Below, piece after piece: positions 1-9,316 of a DNA stretch of 64,000 nt; position 1 is the first letter of the stretch; every line of letters starts with the position of its first letter. Source of the DNA: Rhizomys pruinosus (Eukaryota; Chordata; Mammalia; Rodentia; Spalacidae); contig VZQC01000392.1 of the NCBI GenBank assembly GCA_009823505.1, forward strand, positions 6,716,293 through 6,780,292, read 5' to 3'. The notes beneath the pieces were generated by a model. It was not told the origin of the DNA, ran no database searches, and saw nothing but the letters and a program-made list of their open reading frames with translations. Made by a program: the position numbers and the translations under genes.

Positions 1-66
1 ATGTCTGAATTGAGCTGAAAATGATGTATGAAATACACAAAACATCAGTAAAAGTATTGTATTAAA
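1..66 (+). repeat. L1 3' tail, cut by window start
   Basis: The first bases match the last ~60 bp of the L1 3'UTR seen elsewhere in the window (compare 9022-9085): the 'gatgtatgaaatacacaa' block followed by a degraded A-rich end. Only the 3' tip is present. It could belong to an ordinary L1 or to the composite element described at 7867-9088, because both share this tail. Confidence 0.7.
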
Positions 67-254
67 AACAGTACTTGTTTTTAATTTTGCAAGAACCCAC
101 AGTTTCAGAGACATTGAAAAGAGACTGTGAGCATTTCAGTGTTTAAAGGTTGTTTCTTTTAAGGACTGTGGGGCTTTAAAAATTGTACTTTTGTATACAA
201 TAATTTTATAACCATACCTTGGATATATGAAATGGAAATCTTGTGGATTAATAG

Positions 255-432
255 TGCAGTTTGTATGTCAAGTTGACAAGAGGTCAATTTTTCTGGATAC
301 CTTTAGTTGTTATTTTGGCACACTTGAGTTGTGGGAACCTCAGTTGAGGAATTGCCTCCATTGGATTGGCCTCTGGCCATATCTGTGGGGCATTTTCTTG
401 ATTGTTGAGTGATGTGGGAGGGCCCACGTATA
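255..432 (+). repeat. Medium-reiteration rodent repeat X, copy 1
   Basis: It shares a continuous block with 11452-11855 in the same orientation: a 'tgtcaa.ttgaca' start, a 'gaggaattgcctcc' segment, then 'tctgtggggcattttcttgat'. The copy is truncated after about 180 bp. I recognise it as a common rodent interspersed repeat but cannot assign the family name securely. It is non-coding, and the short ORF across it has no support. Confidence 0.6.
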
Positions 433-439
433 AATTGTT

Positions 440-662
440 TTATGGAGCTCTATATAATCTAGTATCCACAGATGAAGAAAACATACAAAATGTATCTTTC
501 TGAGTCTGAATTACCTCACTTAATATGAGTTCCACTAGCATCCATTTATCTGCAAATATCATTATTAGTGATACTTTATGGATATTTGAGACTGAGTTGT
601 ACATGTCAACAAACTACAAAAATAGCTACACATCTATGTTTATTACAGTACTATTCAAATCA
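440..662 (-). repeat. Degenerate L1 ORF2 3' fragment, possibly inverted
   Basis: 490-600 resembles the antisense of the L1 ORF2 C-terminal coding region (the segment ending in the 'AIMLSE' block). 628-660 resembles the sense strand of a neighbouring L1 segment ('atctatgtttattacag'). The two orientations within ~200 bp suggest an inverted or rearranged old L1 scrap. Divergence is high. Confidence 0.4.
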
Positions 663-669
663 AATAAGT

Positions 670-808
670 TATGATGAGTATGGTAGAGCACTCCTTTAAT
701 CCTAGCACTTGGGAGGTAGAAGCAGGAAGATTGCTTTGGCCTGGCATGGTCCATGAAGAGGGTTCTAAGCCCTCTGGGGCTGTATAGTGACACCCTGCCT
801 CAACAAAG
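670..808 (+). repeat. Degenerate B1 SINE
   Basis: B1 landmarks are present in order: 'tttaatcctagcacttgggagg', a degraded left-arm end, 'gctgtatagtgacaccctgcctcaa', then an A-rich tail. The tail continues into an (AACCAAC)-like simple repeat to about 890. Confidence 0.7.
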
Positions 809-1131
809 CAAACAAAATTAAAAATCCAACTAACAAACCAACAGACAGACCAATCAACAAACCAACAAGCAACAAACCCCAGTCAAGTTGCAAAAGTCTA
901 GTTGTTGATCAAAGATGAACGAGTATTGTGCTGGGTAGCTTTGATACAACCAGAAGTTTCTATGTAGGTTGCAGGAGTAAGAATGTCATCAATAAGCATT
1001 CCTATAATTGAACTGTAAGAACTATATAACAAGCATGGGGAGATATGCCTGAGCATGGCATGGATTGTGTGGAGGTAACCAACTGCTTTCTGGATGGTGT
1101 TAAACCTCGTTTTCCATGAAGGAAATTCATG

Positions 1132-1433
1132 CCAGCCACTTTTTTTAAAATTTATTTTTATTGATGCTTTGTGTATTTCATACATCATTTTCCAATTCAG
1201 TTCAGGCATATATCCCCTTCCCTTCCCCCCCACCCCACCCCTACCCATCGCAGATCGTGCATTCTGCCGTAAGTTTTTTGCATCTTTCTCTGCTTTTTTG
1301 TTTTGTTTTGTTTTCATTTTTTTTAACGATAGGTGATAATTTGTGAGTACAAGCATCCTTCATGTAAAACCAATTTGCAAGCAGTTGTGCCCAAACCCAC
1401 ACAGCTCATGGGTCCCACCATCCAGCAGGGGGG
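1132..1433 (-). mobile_element. L1-tailed composite retroelement, copy D (interrupted by gap)
   Basis: Read on the minus strand, this is the 3' end of the composite family. The body segment runs up to the 'ccccctgctggatggtggg' equivalent at 1410-1433. An A-rich junction follows (T-rich on plus, about 1296-1325), then the ~150 bp L1 3'UTR tail with its G-rich tract (C-rich on plus, 1218-1245) and poly(A) (T-rich on plus, 1140-1160). The 5' part falls in the assembly gap, so neither its length nor its target duplication can be determined. Copies A, C and E share the same order. Confidence 0.8.
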
Positions 1434-1784
1434 NNNNNNNNNNNNNNNNNNNNNNNNNNNNNNNNNNNNNNNNNNNNNNNNNNNNNNNNNNNNNNNNNNN
1501 NNNNNNNNNNNNNNNNNNNNNNNNNNNNNNNNNNNNNNNNNNNNNNNNNNNNNNNNNNNNNNNNNNNNNNNNNNNNNNNNNNNNNNNNNNNNNNNNNNNN
1601 NNNNNNNNNNNNNNNNNNNNNNNNNNNNNNNNNNNNNNNNNNNNNNNNNNNNNNNNNNNNNNNNNNNNNNNNNNNNNNNNNNNNNNNNNNNNNNNNNNNN
1701 NNNNNNNNNNNNNNNNNNNNNNNNNNNNNNNNNNNNNNNNNNNNNNNNNNNNNNNNNNNNNNNNNNNNNNNNNNNNNNNNNNNN
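1434..1784. other. Assembly gap (351 N)
   Basis: An unbroken run of N. It begins inside composite copy D at a run of G and ends inside an ERV pol reading frame, so both flanks are repetitive. Confidence 0.99.
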
Positions 1785-2165
1785 TTAAGCCAACAGGCTA
1801 AGGAAGGAATAACAGTAGTACGAGGAGTGATTGATCCAGACTACCAGGGGAAAATTGGACTTTTTCTCCACAATGGGGGCAAGGAAGATTATGTCTGGAA
1901 GGCAGGAAATGCTGTAGGGCGCCTTCTGGTGCTACCATGTCCTATGATTAAGGTCAATGGGAAACTCCAAAAACCCAAACCAGACAGGACAATAAATGGC
2001 CCAGACCCTTCAGGGATGAAGGTATGGGTCACTCCTCCAGGGAAAGATCCAAGACCTGCAGAGGTGCTTGCTGATGGTGGAGGAAATACAGAATGGGTTG
2101 TAGAAGAAGGTAGTCATAAATATCAGCTGAGGCCATGGGAGCAGTTGCAGAAACATGGATTATAA
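1785..2165 (+). CDS. Endogenous retrovirus pol 3' fragment with dUTPase motifs (partial, ERV-L-like)
   Basis: One frame is open from the gap edge to a TAA/TAG-bounded end at 2165, about 126 residues with no stop. Near the start it shows the dUTPase motif 3 signature GVIDPDYQGKI, whose Asp and Tyr contact the deoxyuridine sugar and base in this family. It is followed by VGRLLVLP, in the position of motif 4. The remaining ~60 residues end in a WV.EEG..KYQLRP segment. In class III ERVs (ERV-L/MuERV-L type) a dUTPase lies at the C-terminal end of pol, which fits a frame ending here. Motifs 1, 2 and 5 are not seen; the first two would lie in the gap. No LTR is identifiable downstream, where a microsatellite and an old L1 follow. 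There is no sign of host domestication beyond the open frame. Assignment to ERV-L rather than another dUTPase-carrying ERV is inference. Confidence 0.65.
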   Translation, partial: LSQQAKEGITVVRGVIDPDYQGKIGLFLHNGGKEDYVWKAGNAVGRLLVLPCPMIKVNGKLQKPKPDRTINGPDPSGMKVWVTPPGKDPRPAEVLADGGGNTEWVVEEGSHKYQLRPWEQLQKHGL

Positions 2166-2208
2166 TAGATATTAACTTTTGTCCTATTTGGTTAAGAATG
2201 TGCTTGTT

Positions 2209-2236
2209 CATATATATATGTATATATATATATATG

Positions 2237-2278
<42 letters not shown>
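2209..2278. repeat. (TA)n(TG)n microsatellite
   Basis: Alternating TA dinucleotides pass into an uninterrupted TG run just after the ERV fragment. Confidence 0.95.
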
Positions 2279-2280
<2 letters not shown>

Positions 2281-2299
2281 CAGGAGTTGATATAGCAAA

Positions 2300-3556
2300 G
2301 CCAAATGATAGTTCTATTTTTATTTTTTTTGAGATACCTCCATTCAGAAAATACACTTGCACCAGCAAAAAATAAGGGTTACAGTTGTCCCACATTGTTG
2401 CTAGCATTTGTTTCTCTAGATGTTCCTCTTTTATCAGATATAGGTAAGCACACTTTTCCTTATTCTCTTGGCTATCACTTTATTCTTTACTTGATTGTTT
2501 CTTCTGCTGTGGAGTAGCTTTTTAGTTTACTGATGTACTGAAGTACTTTTCAGAAAATTCTTAGGTCTGCCTACACCGGACAGTGTTTTACTTCTTTTCT
2601 TTTAATAGTCCTCCTGAGTTTCAGGTATTTTTAATGTCTTTGATCTATTTTAAGTTGATTTTTGTCCAAGCAGAGGGGTAAAAATCCAGTGTCTTTCTTC
2701 TATATACTTATGTCCAATTTTCACACTGCTATATGTCAAAAATCATATGACTTGAGACACAGTGGCTTATATCTATGTTGTTTGTTCTATTCCTTGGTTC
2801 CATGTGTCTGGTTTTGCGCCAATACCATGGAACCATGCTGTTTTTTACTATGACACTGCAGCTTAACTTGAATTCAGATGTAATGCTTCTACTATTGTTA
2901 TTTTTTCTGAGGATTGTTTTTGTGATCCTCAATTCATATGAATTTTACTATTTTTTCTATACCTGTGAAGAATTAGATTGATATTTTAATGTGGACTGTA
3001 TTGAATCTGTCGATTGCTTTGGATAATTTAGTCATTTTACATTATAAATGAACACCATTATCTGCAAACACAGAAAATCTTTCCCATTTCGAGTGTAGTC
3101 TTCAGTTACTGTCTTCAATGTTTAAAATTTTTATTGTACAGATCTTTCACTTAGGTTTATTTGAAAGTATTTCATTCTTTTGAAGTTATTGTAAGATTGT
3201 GTTCTTGATTTCTTTCTCAGCATGTTCATTACTCTTATGTAGGAAAGCTACTTATTTTTCTGTGTTGGTTTTATATTTTGCTGAATGTATTTCCAAGTCC
3301 TGAGAGTTGTCCGGACTCTCGCGTATAGGGTCATCTCACTGAAATGTAGGGGTAGTTTAACGTCTTTTCTGTTTTTATTCCTCTATTCCTCTATATTTTT
3401 CTATTCTCATTTTTCTCTTGATATGACTTCAAGCAAAATATTGAATAAGAGTGGAGAAAGAGGACATCATTGTCTCACTCATTATTTTAATGGGAATGCT
3501 TTGAGTTTTCCTCCATTTGGATTAATGCTGCTGTAATTTTTTCATATATACACTCA
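2300..3556 (-). repeat. Old L1 ORF2 fragment (antisense)
   Basis: On the minus strand this reads as degraded L1 ORF2 reverse transcriptase. Recognisable landmarks are the antisense of the block around 'tggaaccatgctgtttt', the segment 'ttgaatctgtcgattgctttgg', and the RT segment at 3425-3520. Stops and indels run throughout. No 3'UTR or poly(A) is attached, so this is an internal remnant of an ancient copy. Confidence 0.75.
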
Positions 3557-3599
3557 ATTATGTTGCTGCATGTCCCTGGGAACACACAAGTGGAAGCCA

Positions 3600-3855
3600 G
3601 GGAAGGCAGGATTTCAGATGCCATTCTTTATTGCTGTCTGCCTCAGTTTCTTGAGAAAGGATCTCATAGAATTGGAATCTTGCTGTGTTGGCTAGTTTGG
3701 ACTGCCATCAAACTCCTGGGATCTTTATATCTCTATTCCCAATGTCAGAGCTGCATGCTTTTCATCCATGCCTCACATTTGATGTAGGAGCTGGAGATCA
3801 GAACTCAGACCCTTATGCTTGTAGAGAAAGTGCTCTTACCCATTGAAATATTTTT
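3600..3855 (-). repeat. Degenerate B1/B3-B4-like SINE
   Basis: 3640-3725 resembles antisense B1 (the 'ggatctca...tgtgttggctagtttggactg' block). 3785-3845 resembles an antisense tRNA-like head ('ggagctggagatcagaactcagacc', then a 'ctcttacccattgaa' end). A tRNA-like head with a B1-like body is the plan of B4, but divergence is high and two separate old SINEs cannot be excluded. Confidence 0.45.
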
Positions 3856-4470
3856 CCATATCTCTGATTTATTCATTTCATTTTTTTGCAGTAAGGATTT
3901 TGCTACCTATCCTGAGAACTTGATTAAAACTACACAAAGATATACATGCTGCCTTTTGTCTAAACTCCCTCAGATCTTTTCAAATGTAATATTTTCTTAC
4001 ATGTGACAAATCTTGCCAACCAGTCTTGCAGGGTACCTTTGGTAGTAAAATATCATCTGCCAAATCATGAGAACCTTGGACAGCAGCTTGGGGCCATCTT
4101 GACATTGAATTTGACTCCTGAACTATGAACACTCCTGACAGATTATGCCCTTAGGCAAAGTTGAAAATATGCATGGTTCAGTTTCATTTTGTCTCTATAT
4201 ACTCTGAATGAGCTACTAGTATAAATCAGGTCCTTTGGGCAACCAGACACCATTGGCCTGGCTTGAGAGGTCTACAGGGCTTCTACATATCTTCTACACT
4301 CCATGGTTGGCCAGGAAGCTTTTGGTGTAAGAACTTAGTATGCAATAACCTAGTTTTAAACTCCGTCTTCTCCAGGTTCATTAGGTGCTTATGTGGATGA
4401 TCATTCACAAACATGCCTAGCAAATACAAATTAATATGTCCAAATAATATTTAATTTCTTTATGTTGATT
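3856..4470. other. No recognised feature
   Basis: AT-rich unique-looking DNA. I see no ORF, repeat family or RNA signature that I can support. Confidence 0.6.
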
Positions 4471-4474
4471 AAAT

Positions 4475-4625
4475 TGCCTAAATTTAATCCTCATGAGCAT
4501 TCTAGGAGATAGATACATTTTATCCACTTTGTTGATGAAGAAAATGGAGTTCAAAGAACTTATAGTACCTGTCCAATCCACCTCAATAGCAAGTTCCATT
4601 ATTACTAGAATAACTTGTTGCTCTT
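4475..4625 (+). repeat. MIR-like ancient SINE
   Basis: The order 'aatcctcatgag', 'attttatccactttgttgatgaagaaaatgga', then a degraded 'cag' core resembles the conserved core of MIR. It is old and diverged, as expected for a pre-rodent mammalian SINE. Confidence 0.55.
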
Positions 4626-4899
4626 CTAGTAGCTTGACAGCTGTGTAGGTATAAACCATGACATTAGAACTTTGATAAAAATGCCACCATATCACAAAGT
4701 AAGGAAGCAATGTCCTTCCATTGGATGTCAATGACAATTGAAACCTGTGTTAAATCCCTGAGTCTTAAAGTATGAATAGGCTCAACTGTTGGATGGAACT
4801 GAAGTGAATGTGCCGTGAGGAAGTCTCCACTAATATGTCATTCAGTCTCATGGCTAGAAGATTGCTGTGTGTTTGCTGCCAAATCCACCTCTCTCTGAA

Positions 4900-5065
4900 T
4901 TTGGAGCAGTTCTCAAAGTGGGGAGCACAGAGACAAACATAATTGCCAATTACTCCAGGGACCTGTAAAATAGCACGACAAAATTCTTCTTGTTCAAGTT
5001 ATAGAGGAAAAAGCCAATGTAGAATATTAGAATCTAAGAAGCTCCAACAAACCTAACTGCTCATG
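4900..5065 (+). repeat. MER5-like DNA transposon relic (weak)
   Basis: The segment 'gcagttctcaaagtggggagcac', followed by 'ccaattactccagggacctg', resembles the MER5A/B non-autonomous hAT relic. Only one end is convincing. Confidence 0.35.
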
Positions 5066-5536
5066 TTTTTCCATCTGGTGTGGCATATAAGATGGCTTGG
5101 CAGATACAGATTACAGTAACTGCTATGTGTTTTTATGAGATTCAATTTCATTTTATTTTCTAAATTGGGATAATAATTGGTCTTGATTCATAGTATAATT
5201 GTGAAAGATTAGATGAGATAACAGATGTATTATTTTACATGTTTTTCTGATAAAAACTCCAAAGCAGAGTTTGGAATAAAAAGTTGCTCCCAATGAAGCT
5301 GGCAGATGTTATGAATAATTTTTTACTAATCCTATACTTCAACAACAATAGCACTTCAAGATCCAGTAACAGACCAACTGTGACTCACAGGAAAATTCAG
5401 AGTAATAGGCAAATACTTATGGTGATTTATTTAGAGACATCAGATATCTGCAGAAAGGATTAGCTCCTGGAGCACACAGTGATGATGGTCATGGTGATGT
5501 GAAGTATTAATAATGTCCCAGGTTTTAAAATTGTGT
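5066..5536. other. No recognised feature
   Basis: AT-rich unique-looking sequence without a supported ORF or repeat. Confidence 0.55.
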
Positions 5537-5645
5537 ATAGATATAGATATAGATATCGATATGTGTGTATATATGTAAATATATAAAGAGAGAGATGGCA
5601 GTATTCTAATTTGACAGACTTTGTATGATATATATATATATATGT
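5537..5645. repeat. (ATAG)n/(TA)n low-complexity tracts
   Basis: An imperfect ATAG/ATAT run at 5537-5600 with a short GA tract, then a pure TA run at 5629-5644. Confidence 0.85.
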
Positions 5646-6955
5646 GCTATAGTCTATAACAGATTTAAAAATCCCATATTCATATTCCATAGACATCCAC
5701 TATCAATATTGTTATATCTTCCTTTCTGTGTTCCCTATATAGATTTTTATGCAACCTATCAGAGAAAGTATTAAAATCCAAGTTGCTGACTGCACACTCA
5801 GTGCTTTCTCTAGCATATCAGAATGACTTTCTATTTAGTCAACATTCTTATTTGATGTTTAATAAACAACATTTAGGTTTTAAATTCTCAGAACTAAAGC
5901 TTCTAGTGAGCCCCTAAACATGCATGGCTCATTAACTAAAATAGTGGTAATAATGAAATTGTGAAAATATCACGTCATCACATTGGCCTTAGATCAGAGA
6001 ACCAAGCAGCTCACTCACTGACCTCAGGGAGCATGCACAATTGAATGGCCTCCACCCAAAATAGAGCCTCCAGGCCTGTGAGCATGCAAGCCCAGAGATG
6101 GGGTGGCAAATACAAATGTCACAAGTGTGGCTTTCTACTCTAAGTTCTCTTTAATATCAGCAATGCAGAGCCTAGGCTCTAGGTGCTTTGAATACACTTC
6201 TGGTCTCTCTCCCAAGGCTGAATTACTAGAACTCCTGGTGCAGACTACATTCTGATTTCTTATTCTCTTTCAACCTATAATCTCATTAACAGTCTGAGTT
6301 GCTTTTGTTAATGAGGAAAGGATGGGGTGCTGCTAGCAGAGATATGCCTGATACAGGTTAAATTGTCCTTCTATTAGAGTCAATATTAATAGAAGAGACA
6401 CTGTGCCTTCTGGTCCATTGGGAAAAGTTTAGGAACTTTCTGTTGACCATCTCCCTTAGATGAAGTGAACTAAGTTGTTCCCCTAAGGCTTTGCCTAACT
6501 GAGCACTTACATTCCATGTGCCCCACTGATTGGCTAAATTTCTTCGGGCAAGAACTAATTCTATTCTCTGATCCAACTTGAATAATAGGAAATAAATGGA
6601 ATAGAGAGCCAGGGCAGACCTTTGTTACATGGCACCTTAGTGAGGCAGCATCTATTTTTAGAAGAGGGAGAGGGGAAAAAAGGATAGCTTATTCTTCAGG
6701 GATCGGCAGGTAGAATAACAATCTGACAAACTTTTACACTGAAGATTTCTTAGCTAGGCTGCAAACGAGACTTTTTGCTTGCCTTGGTGCAATGCTGTCA
6801 GAGTAATCACACATGCCTGGGAAATCAGCACATGAACACTGGGGAAAGGAGAAAGAAACTGTGCCTCAGAATGGAGGGTTATAAGAATATAGTATACTGA
6901 TCATCAGGTTGATTGAATTAGGGGGAAAATAAGTGGACTAATCATCAAGAATATT
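5646..6955. other. No recognised feature
   Basis: Unique-looking DNA. The ORF of 72 codons at 6358-6576 on the minus strand has no recognisable domain and no supporting splice or promoter context. I treat it as chance. Confidence 0.55.
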
Positions 6956-6959
6956 AAAA

Positions 6960-7065
6960 CCTTAGGTCTCAGCTCAAATGTCACCCCCAAGCAGGACTTC
7001 TTTCGCCTTCTTTTTAAAGTAGGTTTTCACTGACTGACACATTTCCTTCTGTTGCTGTTGCTGAA
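6960..7065 (+). repeat. L2-like ancient LINE fragment
   Basis: The block 'ctcagctcaaatgtcacc', followed by a degraded 'caggacttctttcg', matches the characteristic 3'-proximal L2 segment. It is short and diverged. Confidence 0.55.
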
Positions 7066-7505
7066 GGACTTGAGCCTCATGGATCCTATTGAGTCAAGGC
7101 TATTGGGCTGCTGCTTTTAGTTATGCCCTTTTTTTGTTCTTGGTTCTAAGCAAGGTAGGGTGATCCTGTACATGCTAGCTATCACTGTACTCTGTCCCTG
7201 CTGCAGGCAATTGAGGGCATCTGTAAGTACCACTACTTTGGCTTCCTTCAGTTACATGTTACGCTTTCCTTCAGATTCCTGGATCATGTTACTCTCAGCA
7301 TGTAGATATGAGGCTGGCAAGGGACTTTTTGTGGCTCTGTTAGCTTCTGTTCCCCACTACCCATATGCTTCTTATACATTCAACATAGCAAAGCAGGATA
7401 GCCTCATATATCTGTGCTAGAAAGATAGCCTTCCCCGTTCCTTTGGTTCCATTGTAGTTTCATGTTGTTTTCATATTAGATAGAAAATGGTAGTACCTTT
7501 CTTTG
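7066..7505. other. No recognised feature
   Basis: Unique-looking sequence. The ORF of 86 codons at 7160-7420 is not recognisable. Confidence 0.5.
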
Positions 7506-7558
7506 TAGGTACAGAAACAGCTGCACAAAAAATAAGATCAACAGTTGACAAATGGCCC
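7506..7558 (+). repeat. Short L1 ORF2-like fragment
   Basis: About 50 bp resemble 31077-31125 of the full-length plus-strand L1 (the IRS-VDKW coding block, 'agttgacaaatgg'). The match stops abruptly at both sides. It may mark the edge of an older insertion. Confidence 0.4.
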
Positions 7559-7866
7559 CTCTCTGGATCCTTCTAGTAACAACTGTTTTTAATGAATCCT
7601 AACGAAGCTTACCTTCTAGGTGCCGCAAAGGTTTTAATAAAAGAGACTTTCTTAACTCCCCCCATAGAATAAGGAGAAATATGATGATGATGAGGTCGTT
7701 CTCCAGCTGTAGATTGGAGCCAGCTGGTATAGAGGTATTCTCTTGTAAAATCGGTAAAACTGCCTTCTTTAATTGACTAACGGACATAGAAACTGTGAAA
7801 AGGATTATTCTCTGTTCAGAACCAAATATAATGCTAAAGTCTCCTTAAGCTATGCACTTAAGCAAA
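7559..7866. other. Unassigned flank upstream of composite copy A
   Basis: Nothing in the window aligns to this stretch, because copy E leaves the window before reaching the equivalent position. It may be further 5' body of the composite element or simply flank. A 62-codon minus-strand ORF here (7599-7787) has no recognisable domain. Confidence 0.4.
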
Positions 7867-9088
7867 ATATATTAATACAGGAGCTCTGACATCAACAATG
7901 GATTATTCTACCAAGGAGATGTTGGCCAGGGGAACCAAGCCCCGCAAAAGGTAAAGGCTCCTTGCCTCCAAACTGGGATATCTGCACGAAGAGAGGCGAT
8001 AAGGCCCTGCTGTTGAAGACCTGATATAAACTTGGGAAAGATGTATGGAGACCGCACTCGCAAGTATACGGATGGTCTCTGGAATGCCAGAGAGTGTTAC
8101 CAAAGGCCACTAAACCAATAAAGCAAATATGCATCTCCTTGACTCAAGCAAGACTCCTCTGTCAGCACCAGCTACACCTCACCTGCCTGGAAATACTGTG
8201 CAGCAGTGGCAGCCATATGTCTGTATATCCCAAGTCTAATTGGCTATTAGCTCTCTCCTTGGAGGAATAACCCACAGCTGATGCCACAAGCTTACATCCT
8301 CTAATGATTAGGAGATGTTATAAACCACAAGAAGACCCTGTCATACTTAACAGAAGAAAAGGTAATTCATGGATTAACATACCATCCAAACATCCGTGTC
8401 TATACCAAAGTAACCTACCATAACAATTAGTACTGTTTAAATACCTATATATCTAATTGCATGTGCTTCATTAGTAGGATCGAAAGGCTATATATTATAC
8501 TGTTTAAATACCTATATATCTAATTGCATGTGCTTCATTAGTAGGATCAAAAGGTTATGCCTGGACAAGCTGGCAGCCCATGAAAGAAAACAGCCAGAAT
8601 TGACTAGAGACCAAGACAACAGCTCCAGAGAAAGTAGAGTGTTTTGCTTCTCATCCACCTGTGCCCCTTTTCTAAGCCTAGGGAACAATCTGCGGAAGAG
8701 GGGGCATGGTAGAGTGTAAGGGCTGCAATTGGGGTGAATGGTGAAACTACAACAATGTAGACTGGACGCTCATTTGATCAACTTGATTGAACATACAAGT
8801 CCCCCCCTGCTGGATGGTGGGACCCATGGGCTGTGTGAGTTTGGGCACAACTGCTTGCAAATTGGTTTTACATGAAGGATGCTTGTACTCACAAATTATC
8901 ACTTATTGTTTTAAAAAAATGAAGACAAAACAAAACAAAAAAACAGAAAGATGCAGAAAAGTTATGGCAGAATGCATGATCTGGGATGGGTAAGGGTGGG
9001 GTGGGGGGAAGGGAAGGGGATATATGCCTGAACTGAATTGGAAAATGATGTATGAAATACACAATGCATCAATAAAAATAAAAAAAAA
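7867..9088 (+). mobile_element. L1-tailed composite retroelement, copy A (longest copy with 3' end)
   Basis: A plus-strand element of at least 1.2 kb. The body (7895 to about 8910) aligns along its length with the minus strand of 63040-64000 (copy E), and its 3' half aligns with copies C and D. The body has no open frame conserved between copies. It is followed by an A-rich stretch (8911-8950) and then the ~130 bp L1 3'UTR tail: 'atggcagaatgcatgatctg', a G-rich tract at 8988-9020, 'gatgtatgaaatacacaa', and poly(A) at 9068-9089. The tail matches the 3' end of ordinary L1 copies here (compare 13690-13850, minus strand), whereas the body does not match L1 ORF2. The simplest reading is a non-autonomous chimeric element using the L1 3' end for mobilisation. 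The body carries an 'aaccaataaagc' polyadenylation-like site at 8113. It also has an ATTGG box and an A/T-rich box near 8235-8325 that could be promoter remnants. Its origin is unknown; an LTR or another Pol II transcript is possible. Copy A alone has a 67-bp tandem duplication. Confidence 0.75.
8431..8560 (+). repeat. 67-bp tandem duplication inside composite copy A
   Basis: The unit starting 'tactgtttaaatacctatat' at 8431 recurs at 8498 with only a few differences, both copies ending around 'ttagtaggatc.aaagg'. Copies C and E carry a single unit, so the duplication arose in copy A or its immediate source. Confidence 0.9.
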
Positions 9089-9316
9089 AGAAATAAGGGT
9101 TTAAGGCCATTGAGGCATGCTATAATGTGTACTTACTTCTACTGTGGATAATGCCTAAATAATCCCATTTACAAATTTCAAGTGTTTTCCAAAGCGAGAA
9201 CATGTTAGGATGGACAGTTCTGATCTTCCACTGCCCCCTAAAATGCAAACAAAATTAAGTCAGAACATAAAATCACCTAGTTTAACTAGTCCACTGTGCT
9301 CCTTAAAGACAAAGCA
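9089..9316. other. No recognised feature
   Basis: Unique-looking flank between composite copy A and the next L1 3' end. Confidence 0.5.

Noticed and set aside
898..1356. 152-codon minus-strand ORF
   Set aside because: Its N-terminal half translates the composite/L1 tail (Lys/Asn-rich and G-rich tract) and the rest is unique AT-rich DNA. No domain or conserved frame is shared with other copies.
1333..1801. ORFs of about 150 codons over 1333-1801
   Set aside because: Most of their length is N from the assembly gap.
8040..8134. Overlapping minus-strand ORFs (66 and 80 codons) in composite copy A
   Set aside because: The frame is not conserved in copy E, where small indels break it, so it is unlikely to be a product of the family.
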